From NCBI GenBank assembly GCA_937858455.1, contig CALLYN010000232.1, positions 1 to 5,970 on the forward strand: DNA of 5,970 nucleotides. Direction: 5' to 3'. The translations under genes were made by a program, and so were the position numbers. The notes beneath the pieces were generated by a model. It saw only the letters and a program-made list of their open reading frames with translations, was not told where the DNA came from and did no database searches. Below, piece after piece: positions 1 to 5,738 of this stretch. The DNA is from an uncultured Kouleothrix sp. Lineage in GTDB: Bacteria; Chloroflexota; Chloroflexia; Chloroflexales; Roseiflexaceae. Positions within the stretch are counted from its first letter, which is position 1; every line of letters starts with the position of its first letter.

Positions 1-2
1 TG

Positions 3-53
3 CTGGCCCGCGCCTGGCGCAGCGCGCTTGAGTGGCGCGCCGGCCTGCGCTGA
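3..53 (+). CDS. Possible 3' end of an upstream gene (partial)
   Basis: The frame beginning at base 3 is open from the window edge to a TGA at 51-53 and gives 16 residues ending in EWRAGLR. Composition (Ala, Arg, Leu, Trp) fits the C-terminal helix of a high-GC protein, but this is far too short to assign a family. Another plus frame is also open here, and the minus strand can be read through as well, so the call rests only on plausible residue content. If real, the gene runs in the same direction as the membrane-protein gene at 219, with about 165 bases between them. Confidence 0.28.
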   Translation: MARAWRSALEWRAGLR

Positions 54-218
54 TGCGCGGCGCGCGCCCTGTAACGCCCCTGCGTGCGGTTCCCGCTGCA
101 GCAGAAAGCAGCTCGCCCGGCTATGGCCACGAACGAAAACAACGATCGGAAGGGCAGCACCCTTGAAACCTCGCGCTAGGCGAGCCACCACGTGACGCAT
201 GCTAACAAGGAGCGATCT
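54..218. other. Intergenic leader before the small membrane-protein gene
   Basis: This 165-base stretch shows no convincing gene, terminator hairpin or consensus promoter pair. A 37-codon frame from the ATG at 53 is low in credibility. The only functional element I can support is the ribosome binding site AAGGAG at 207-212, six bases before the ATG at 219; it decides that start over the in-frame GTG at 192. Confidence 0.4.
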
Positions 219-653
219 ATGAGCGATCCGGCCACCAGATCGATCATTCAGCTGATCGGCGCGCTTGCATTCGGCATTATCATCGGCTGGCGGGTGTACT
301 TCACCGACCGCTATCGGACGGCGGCGGTCGATTTTGGCGATCTGGCGACGGTGATCGGCATCATTGGCGGCGGGGCCATCCTGGCGCTGTTTCAGGCAGG
401 CACCGACTTGTTTGGCGCCTACGGCGTGGGCCTGGCGATCGGCTTTTTCGGCTACCACATCCGGCTCGCGCGGCTGGTGCGCCGCTCGGCGAACTTCGAC
501 GACGACTTTTTTATCGACGGGCGGCGCAAAAAGATCGCCGACGACGAGTTCATTCCCGATTATGTGCGCCCAACTACCACGGCGATGGGCGATATCACCA
601 AGCCTCGCCCGCCCGCCGGCGGCGCCGACCCAAACGTGCCGGTCATTCATTAA
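219..653 (+). CDS. Small three-helix membrane protein, function unknown
   Basis: A 144-residue integral membrane protein that I do not recognise as a named family. Three hydrophobic, glycine-rich segments are visible at about residues 8-28, 43-59 and 63-80. Basic residues follow helix 1 (RYR, 31-33) and cluster after helix 3 (RLVRR, 85-89), which by the positive-inside rule puts the tail of about 60 residues in the cytoplasm. That tail is charged (DDD, RRKK, DDE) and then Pro/Gly-rich, so probably disordered. The start is the ATG at 219 because AAGGAG lies six bases upstream; a GTG at 192 would add nine residues with no such site. Its stop overlaps the end of the CHAT-peptidase gene on the other strand by 11 bases. 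Being next to a CHAT protease, it could be a membrane partner or substrate, but that is inference; it may equally be an unrelated housekeeping membrane protein. Confidence 0.75.
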   Translation: MSDPATRSIIQLIGALAFGIIIGWRVYFTDRYRTAAVDFGDLATVIGIIGGGAILALFQAGTDLFGAYGVGLAIGFFGYHIRLARLVRRSANFDDDFFIDGRRKKIADDEFIPDYVRPTTTAMGDITKPRPPAGGADPNVPVIH

Positions 654-2916
654 GCGCCACCAGCGCCAGCGCGGCGTAGGCGTGCGCGGTGTACGCGAGC
701 CCGAGCGGGTTGCGCTGCGCCAGCAGGCCGAGCCGCGCCTCGCGCATGGCCCGCCCCAGCGGCATGCCGCCCAAGAACAGCGCGATCAGCCGCTCGGCGA
801 ACGGCTGCGCCAGCTCCTCGAAGATCGTAATCTCGGTGCCGATCACGCCGGCCGCCTCGGCTTCTTCAACCAACACCTTCACCAGGTTGAACGCGATCGC
901 CGGCGACAGCGCGGTGGTGTGGCAGCCATTGATGAACATCAGCGGGCGGGCGCGCGGCCACTCGATCCCCAGGTTGCTCCAGTTGTCGGTGGTGAATACG
1001 CCCGGCGCAGCTTTGCTGCCCACCAGCAGCGCGGGGTTGCTTTCCTGCAGCACGCCGTGGCAGTAGAAGTACACCAGCTGCGGCTCGCTGCGGCGCAGCA
1101 TCTCGATCACCGCGGCGCGCTCGGATTGGCGCTGCACCGTCGCTGGCAGCTGGTCGATGTTCTGCGCGTGGGCCGCCAGCAGCGCCATGTCGCTATACAC
1201 GGCCATATCGATCAGCGGCCGCTCGCGGTAGCCGATCGCCAGCGCGACCGCCGGGCCAAATGGCGCCGGCGCGGGCGACCCGATATCGTGCCGGAAGCCC
1301 CAGAAGCCGGCAGGGCAGACGATCCGCTCGTCGGGGTAGCTCGGGCACTTGCCCACAAAACACGGCTCGCCGGCGAGCGGCCGGCCGCTGGCCAGGCTGG
1401 CTTCGAACTGCGGGCAGACCTGCTGCATATTCTGTGAGTCGAGCGGGTGGTCGTAGATCAGGCCGATCGGCACAACGTCGTTGGCCGAGACCTTGCTGGC
1501 CATCTGCACAACCCCTGGCGCGCGCATCAGCTCGCGCAGCTGCTCGGCGCCCTGCTTGCCCTGGCCCAGGTTGTTTTTGATCGCCGCGTAGATCCGCGCG
1601 CCCTTCGCCGCTAGGTCGAACAGGTCGGTTTTGAATTGCGCGGCCAGCGTGGCCGGTGGCGTGCCGGGCTTGTAGCGGTACGCTGCGCTGCCGTCCCAAC
1701 CGTCGGCGATGCCCCACGAGGCGCTCTGCAGCGCCCGGCGCGCCTCGCTCAGGATGCTGGTGATCACTCCCTCGCCGATCGTCGCGCTGCTGGCGAACAG
1801 CTCCTGCCCCTGCTGGCCCAGTAGCCTGAAGCTCTGGTTGCCGGCCGGGTCGCTGTTCAGCATGATGCTGAGCGTGTGTGGCGCGATCGCGCTCAGGTGG
1901 CCGGGCGCCAGCGCCGGGCTGAGGTTGAATTCGAGCGCCGAGACGCGCTGCGCGCCGGTGTCGCTCAGCGGCGCGCCCGGCCCGACACGCGCCATCACCA
2001 AGCGCGACTGGATGAGCATGCCGCGGCAGTACATATTCACCCGCAGGCTGAATAGCCCGCGCCGGCCATCGGGCGCCTGTACGCGAAATAGCAGCCGCTG
2101 GCCGAGCAGCGCGTCGTTCGCGTCGATGCCGGCCGGCGTCGACGCGCGCTCGACGACGCTCGCCGGGCCGCTCAGCGGCACGCGCAGCACGCCTGAGGCG
2201 TCACTTACCATAAAATCTTCGCTGAAAATCACCACCCGAATATCGGCGGTATCTTCGAGCACCTGACCTGGCAGCGGCACAAGCGTTGTTTCAAGCGAGC
2301 TTGCCTCGGCTTCGCCTATATGGACGCGGAAAAAGTACCATCTACCAACGCGCAGCGGCTCGCGCTTGTCGAGCGGCTGGCCGGGCGCGGCTTCGGCCGC
2401 GAAGTCAGTATTTACATAACGATCGCTTCGCTGTTGGACTGGCGCCAGCGGCTCGCGCGGCCGCGCAGGCTGCGTGGGGGCTTTGGCCTGCTCTGTGTCG
2501 TTCAGCACGCGCGTCGGCGGGCGCCAGCCGGCGGCCTGCGCGAGCAGGCTATCGGCGGCTAATGCGGCCGGCGGCTCGAACAGCACGCCGTATGGCGCGT
2601 CGTCGCGCAGCACCAGCACATAGCCGCCCGGCACCAGCAGCGCGCGCGCGTCTTCGAGCGGGCTGTCGAGCTCGACCGCCGGGCTAGGCGGCAGGCCAAG
2701 CGCGCCCAGGCGCTGATCAAGCAGCGCGCGGCCGCCGGCCTGCAGGCGCGCCAGATCGGCGAGGCCAAGCACCACAAAGCTGGCGAATTGCTCGAATACC
2801 AGCAGCCACGTCGCCGGGTCGGGACGCGCGGCCAGGTCCTGCAGCGCCGCGCCGACGTACAGCTCGGGGCTGGCGCGCAGCAGCCGCCGGTGCAGGTCGC
2901 CGATCCGAATAAGCAT
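643..2916 (-). CDS. CHAT-domain caspase-like cysteine peptidase, 757 aa
   Basis: Likely a cysteine peptidase of the caspase/separase-like CHAT superfamily, whose characterised members cut partner proteins in bacterial conflict and cell-death systems. The CHAT domain spans about residues 480-757. The strand motif YFYCHG carries the catalytic His620, and FINGCHT carries the nucleophile Cys665. The upstream motif CPAGFWGFRHD (534-544) resembles the conserved CP-x-x-FWG element I recall from CHAT proteins. Residues 501-534 hold four cysteines. Residues 1-120 have alternating strand/helix character vaguely like a CBS pair, 140-165 is a Pro/Gln-rich linker, and 166-310 is a beta-rich region beginning RYVNTDF. 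No signal peptide, membrane segment or TPR repeats are evident, so it is probably cytosolic. The ATG at 2916 has GAGG six bases upstream. It follows the PucR-like gene by 27 bases on the same strand, suggesting one operon. The substrate and trigger are unknown. Family call firm; biological role inferred. Confidence 0.93.
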   Translation of the reverse strand: MLIRIGDLHRRLLRASPELYVGAALQDLAARPDPATWLLVFEQFASFVVLGLADLARLQAGGRALLDQRLGALGLPPSPAVELDSPLEDARALLVPGGYVLVLRDDAPYGVLFEPPAALAADSLLAQAAGWRPPTRVLNDTEQAKAPTQPARPREPLAPVQQRSDRYVNTDFAAEAAPGQPLDKREPLRVGRWYFFRVHIGEAEASSLETTLVPLPGQVLEDTADIRVVIFSEDFMVSDASGVLRVPLSGPASVVERASTPAGIDANDALLGQRLLFRVQAPDGRRGLFSLRVNMYCRGMLIQSRLVMARVGPGAPLSDTGAQRVSALEFNLSPALAPGHLSAIAPHTLSIMLNSDPAGNQSFRLLGQQGQELFASSATIGEGVITSILSEARRALQSASWGIADGWDGSAAYRYKPGTPPATLAAQFKTDLFDLAAKGARIYAAIKNNLGQGKQGAEQLRELMRAPGVVQMASKVSANDVVPIGLIYDHPLDSQNMQQVCPQFEASLASGRPLAGEPCFVGKCPSYPDERIVCPAGFWGFRHDIGSPAPAPFGPAVALAIGYRERPLIDMAVYSDMALLAAHAQNIDQLPATVQRQSERAAVIEMLRRSEPQLVYFYCHGVLQESNPALLVGSKAAPGVFTTDNWSNLGIEWPRARPLMFINGCHTTALSPAIAFNLVKVLVEEAEAAGVIGTEITIFEELAQPFAERLIALFLGGMPLGRAMREARLGLLAQRNPLGLAYTAHAYAALALVALNE

Positions 2917-2943
2917 GGTCGGCCTCGCGTTCTACGGCTGTAG

Positions 2944-4056
2944 CTACAGATCTTCGTCGGCGTCGAGCGTCTGGAGCACGCGGTGGGCTTTAAGCGCGAG
3001 CCAGAGCGCCAGGCGCTCCTCGGCATCGTCGAGGTTGAGGCCGCTGATCTCGGTGATGCGCTCGAGCCGGTAGAGCAGCGTGTTGCGGTGGACGTGCAGC
3101 GCCTCGGCGGCGCGCGCCAGGTTGCCGAGGTTGGCGAAAAACGCCTCGAGCGTCTTCAGCAGCTCGGCGTGCTGCTTGCGGTCGTAGTCGGTGAGCGTGG
3201 CCAGCGTGGCGCGGTAGAACTCCCACAGCTCGGGCGACTCGCGCAGCAGCAGCAGCAGGCGATACACCCCCAGGTCGCCGAAATCGAGCACATGGCTGGT
3301 ATCGAGCAGCTGGCGCCCCAGCAGCAGCGCCTGCTCGGCCTCGCGCAGCGAGCGCGGCCACGCGCTGACACTGGAGGCGTCCTTGCCGATCGCCAGCACG
3401 ACATGCGGCACATCGGTCTGCAGCCGGCCGCGCAGCTGCTCGGCCAGCTCGCGCGGGCGGTGGCTGCGGCCGTTCAGCGGCAGGTAGCACAGCATCCCGT
3501 CGGCGCGGCGCATGGTTGGCGCGCTGAGCTTGAGCGACGCCAGCGCATTGTTGAGCGCCCCGGCCAGCCGGGTTGTCGTCTCGTCGCTGTCGCCGGTCTC
3601 GCCGCTGGTGCACAGCAGCGCCACGTGGGCCTTGCGCAGGTCGTAGCCAAGCTCCTGGCCGCGCCGCAGCAGCGCCTCGGTATCGGCCGGCGGCCCGGCG
3701 AGCACCATCTGCACGAAATCGCCGCGCAGGCGCTCTTCGGCGGCCAGCACCGCCTGCTCCTTCGCCAGCTCGAGCGCCAGCGCGGTGGCGCCCTGCTGCG
3801 CGGCCTGGCGATCCCACTCGTCGAGCGTGTCGCCGGCCAACGCCAGAAACCCCAGCCGCTCGCCCGCGCCCAGCGAAGGCGGCGAAAAATCGGCCAGCGC
3901 CAGCGCGCGGCCCGGCTCGATCACCTCGCTGGGAGGAACGGCGGCCAGCGGCGCCTCGTCGTTCACCATTGCCTCCTCGAATTGACTGGCAACGCCAAGC
4001 GGCAGGGCGCGCGCGTCCGCCGCAGCCCGCCGCCGCAGGGGCGCCTCGACCCCCAC
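2944..4056 (-). CDS. PucR/CdaR-type transcriptional regulator, probably N-terminally truncated
   Basis: A DNA-binding regulator of the PucR/CdaR family. Residues 299-360 form the C-terminal helix-turn-helix: LLKTLEAFF, then NLARAAEALHVHRNTLLYRL, the family hallmark, then a Leu/Ala-rich helix. Residues about 140-262 match the degenerate GGDEF-like middle domain (KAHVALLC, LREAEQALLLGRQL, SHVLDFGDLGVYRLL). Residues 50-120 look like the end of a GAF-like segment and its connecting helix (GERLGFLALAGDTLDEWD). Full-length relatives are usually about 500 residues with a further N-terminal sensor, absent here. The frame is closed by a stop a few codons upstream, right at the rpe terminus. I chose GTG 4056 because AAGGAGG lies nine bases before it, inside rpe. 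ATG 3969 or GTG 3966, just after a GAGGAGG, are alternatives. It precedes the CHAT gene by 27 bases, so it probably controls that gene. The inducer is unknown; purine control should not be assumed. Confidence 0.87.
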   Translation of the reverse strand: MGVEAPLRRRAAADARALPLGVASQFEEAMVNDEAPLAAVPPSEVIEPGRALALADFSPPSLGAGERLGFLALAGDTLDEWDRQAAQQGATALALELAKEQAVLAAEERLRGDFVQMVLAGPPADTEALLRRGQELGYDLRKAHVALLCTSGETGDSDETTTRLAGALNNALASLKLSAPTMRRADGMLCYLPLNGRSHRPRELAEQLRGRLQTDVPHVVLAIGKDASSVSAWPRSLREAEQALLLGRQLLDTSHVLDFGDLGVYRLLLLLRESPELWEFYRATLATLTDYDRKQHAELLKTLEAFFANLGNLARAAEALHVHRNTLLYRLERITEISGLNLDDAEERLALWLALKAHRVLQTLDADEDL

Positions 4057-4057
4057 T

Positions 4058-4729
4058 TCAGCCGGCCTCCTTCAGCGCGGCAATATTGGCGGCATAATGC
4101 GCCACCCCGCCACGGAAAGCGGCGGTGCCGGCCACCAGCACGTCGGCCCCGGCCTCGACACATTGCTTCGCCGTCACCGGGTCCACCCCGCCATCGACCT
4201 GCAAGCGGATATCGCGCCCGCTGGCCTCGATCATCTTCCTCACCGCCGCGATCTTCTTCAGCTGGCTCGCAATGAAGCTCTGCCCGCCAAACCCGGGGTT
4301 GACGCTCATCACCAGCACAAGGTCCACCTCGTCGATCAGATAGTCGAGCATCTTGGCGGGCGTTGCCGGATTGAGCGAAACCCCGGCCTTTTTCCCCAGC
4401 GCCTTGATCGCCTGCACGGTGCGGTGCGCGTGCGGCCCGGCCTCGGGGTGGAAGGTGATAATGTCAGCCCCGGCCTCGGCAAAGGCGGCAAGGTATGGAT
4501 CAACCGGGGTGATCATCAGGTGGACGTCGAAAGGCTTGGCAGTAGCCCCGCGCAGCGCCTTCACCACCATCGGCCCGATAGTGATATTGGGCACGAAATG
4601 CCCGTCCATCACATCGACATGAATCCAGTCGGCCCCGGCGGCGTCAATCGCGCGCACTTCCTCGCCCAGCCGGGCAAAGTCGGCAGACAGGATCGAGGGG
4701 GCGATCAGCGGGCGGGGCAAGGCGGGCAT
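4058..4729 (-). CDS. rpe: Ribulose-phosphate 3-epimerase
   Basis: Interconverts D-ribulose 5-phosphate and D-xylulose 5-phosphate in the cytosolic pentose phosphate (and, where present, Calvin) pathway. The 223-residue TIM barrel is full length. Family motifs run in order: APSILSADF (10-18, Ser12), [12 protein letters not shown] (37-48), DVHLMI (68-73), [12 protein letters not shown] (141-152), VDGGV (178-182) and GTAAF (201-205). The metal ligands His37, Asp39, His70 and Asp179 are all present; Asp39 and Asp179 are the acid/base pair. The ATG at 4729 gives the usual N-terminus; a TTG at 4741 would add four residues, and neither has a clear Shine-Dalgarno site. Sequence style, especially [13 protein letters not shown] and the YAANIAALK end, reads as alphaproteobacterial. 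Only one base separates its TGA from the GTG of the PucR-like gene, unusual company for rpe. A promoter candidate lies at 4842-4847. Confidence 0.97.
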   Translation of the reverse strand: MPALPRPLIAPSILSADFARLGEEVRAIDAAGADWIHVDVMDGHFVPNITIGPMVVKALRGATAKPFDVHLMITPVDPYLAAFAEAGADIITFHPEAGPHAHRTVQAIKALGKKAGVSLNPATPAKMLDYLIDEVDLVLVMSVNPGFGGQSFIASQLKKIAAVRKMIEASGRDIRLQVDGGVDPVTAKQCVEAGADVLVAGTAAFRGGVAHYAANIAALKEAG

Positions 4730-4841
4730 AGTGCGCTGCAAGACACCGGTAAGCGGGCAGGTTTTCGGCGATTAGCCAGCGGGGGCCGGGCAAACAAGCG
4801 CACCGGCACGCTTTTCCACACGCCTGCCCCGGCCGGGCGGA

Positions 4842-4847
4842 ATTATA
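4842..4847 (-). promoter_or_regulatory. Candidate -10 box (TATAAT) for rpe
   Basis: The minus strand reads a perfect TATAAT here, about 110 bases upstream of the rpe ATG. Its first three bases come from the end of the left arm of the 33-bp inverted repeat and the rest from unique sequence. A -35-like TTGCGA (4862-4867, 4 of 6 matches) is only 14 bases away, shorter than the usual 16-18, so the pairing is imperfect. It would imply a leader of roughly 100 bases. Confidence 0.35.
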
Positions 4848-4979
4848 CCGCATCCCGGTGATCGCAACCCATGAGGATTGCCATTTCCCGTTTGCCGGCG
4901 AGGAGCGGGTGAAGCCGCGATGTGGTTCATCGTGGCGAAGCTGCGACGAAGTCCGGCGGACGGAAAATGGCAACCGTAG

Positions 4980-5008
4980 GCGGGTTCTGGCGAAGGCGGG
5001 TTCTGGCG
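4980..5008 (+). repeat. Short tandem repeat of GCGGGTTCTGGCG
   Basis: The 13-mer GCGGGTTCTGGCG occurs at 4980-4992 and again at 4996-5008, a 16-base period. The second copy forms most of the left arm of the hairpin at 4997-5046, so either copy could in principle pair with the right arm, giving alternative folds. It lies inside the 235-bp palindromic element. Confidence 0.8.
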
Positions 5009-5046
5009 GCCTTCAGACGCTCCTTGCCGAAGACCGCCAGAACCCG
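4997..5046. repeat. Strong 18-bp hairpin inside the palindromic element
   Basis: Arm 4997-5014 (CGGGTTCTGGCGGCCTTC) pairs with 5029-5046 (GAAGACCGCCAGAACCCG), 17 of 18 positions, around a 14-base loop. It is GC-rich and very stable but has no following T-run, so I do not call it an intrinsic terminator. It abuts the outer right arm at 5047 with no gap, which supports a designed multi-stem architecture over chance. Confidence 0.85.
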
Positions 5047-5234
5047 TCCTCATGGGTTGCGATCACCGGGATGCGGTATTTACTCGCAATTCATCGCAAC
5101 CGGTCATAAAGGGCGCGCCGGAGCGGCCACTGTCTTCCGGGGGGATGTACGGGCCGGCAACCAACCACAAGGCGTGGCGCGCCGGCTGCCGGCGGGCCAC
5201 GATGACCGTGACGAGAGACAGGCCCGCCCCCGTG

Positions 5235-5738
5235 ATGCCCCTTTTCCGCCCCCTGCTGTCCCGTCGTGTGCTGGCGCTTGCCGGCGCGCTGGCGCTGGGC
5301 CTGCCGCAAGCGCTCGCCGCGCAGGATGGCCCGATGGCCCCCGCCGGCTGCACCGGGCCGGAAAGCGCAACCTGGATCCGCGTGCTGGTCGAAGGGGTGC
5401 GCTCGGACCGGGGGCTGGTCGCGGTCACGCTCTACGCCGACGATGCCAGCCGCTTCCTCGTCAAGCACGGCTCGCTCTACGTCGGGCGGGTCAAGGCCGA
5501 AAAGGGCACCACCGAGGCCTGCCTCTTCGTGCCGCGCCCGGGCACCTACGCCCTCGCGATCTATCACGACACCAACGGCAACCAGAAGTTCGACCGCACG
5601 ATGATCGGCCTTCCAGCCGAGGCCTATGGCTTCTCGAACAACCCTAACACCTTCTTCGGCCTGCCCAATTTCGGCTCGGTGCGCTATCGCGTCGCGCACA
5701 GCGGGCAGACAACGAAGATCCGCCTCACCTATCCGTAA
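5235..5738 (+). CDS. Secreted DUF2141 family protein
   Basis: A 167-residue exported protein of the DUF2141 family, common in sphingomonads and other Gram-negatives; biochemical role unknown. Residues 1-29 look like a signal peptide: basic LLSRR, hydrophobic VLALAGALALGLPQA, then a likely cut after ALA near residue 29, so the mature protein is periplasmic or secreted. SRRVL loosely resembles a twin-arginine motif. The domain covers about 47-166: an IRVLVEGVRSDRG strand-turn, VAVTLY, PGTYALAIYHDTNGNQKFD (102-120) and GLPAEAYGFSNN (125-136). HDTNGNQKFD has the D-x-N-x-N-x-x-x-D spacing of a calcium-binding loop. Cys39 and Cys96 could form a disulfide. The start is uncertain: ATG 5235 gives the neatest signal peptide, while ATG 5202 would add 11 residues; neither has a good ribosome binding site. 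Its stop overlaps the convergent transferase gene by 10 bases. Confidence 0.87.
   Translation: MPLFRPLLSRRVLALAGALALGLPQALAAQDGPMAPAGCTGPESATWIRVLVEGVRSDRGLVAVTLYADDASRFLVKHGSLYVGRVKAEKGTTEACLFVPRPGTYALAIYHDTNGNQKFDRTMIGLPAEAYGFSNNPNTFFGLPNFGSVRYRVAHSGQTTKIRLTYP

Larger units (their letters stand above)
4845..5079. repeat. 235-bp multi-branched palindromic element bounded by 33-bp perfect inverted repeats
   Basis: Bases 4845-4877 and 5047-5079 are exact reverse complements (33 of 33); the left arm begins ATACCGCATCCCGG and the right arm ends with its complement. Pairing stops sharply at both ends of the arms. Directly inside the left arm, 4878-4890 pairs 12 of 13 with 4961-4973 (TTGCCATT type), and that branch contains a small hairpin, GCCGCGATG at 4914-4922 with CATCGTGGC at 4928-4936. 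A second branch is the hairpin 4997-5046, which abuts the right arm. The whole can thus fold as one long stem with two side branches. No credible protein is encoded inside and no target-site duplication was found at the edges. It fills most of the roughly 470-base gap between rpe and the DUF2141 gene. It could be a MITE-like or REP-like mobile repeat, a structured RNA, or a protein-binding palindrome; the sequence does not say which. Confidence 0.88.

Noticed and set aside
53..166. 37-codon plus frame whose ATG overlaps the TGA at 51-53
   Set aside because: No ribosome binding site and unremarkable composition; the ATGA-type overlap alone is not enough.
364..1437. Long plus-strand open frame (357 codons) opposite the membrane-protein and CHAT genes
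   Set aside because: Arg/His/Gln-rich composition without domains. It is the antisense shadow of the CHAT coding sequence, kept open by high GC.
2983..4275. Long plus-strand open frame (430 codons) opposite the PucR-like gene and the rpe end
   Set aside because: Low-complexity Gln/Arg/Ala translation with no motif, whereas the minus strand gives a recognisable regulator and epimerase.
4097..4861. Plus-strand open frame (254 codons) opposite rpe
   Set aside because: Antisense of an unmistakable rpe; His/Gly/Arg-rich and featureless.
4997..5046. Intrinsic terminator
   Set aside because: The hairpin is strong but lacks a downstream T-run on either strand, and it is not immediately after any gene end.
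4841..5083. Target-site duplication flanking the 235-bp palindromic element
   Set aside because: The left flank AATT and right flank TTAC do not match beyond a trivial TT, so insertion by transposition cannot be shown from this copy.
5080..5110. Possible plus-strand promoter TTTACT and CATAAA upstream of the DUF2141 gene
   Set aside because: Only 4 of 6 matches in each box with a 19-base spacer; too weak to list as a feature.
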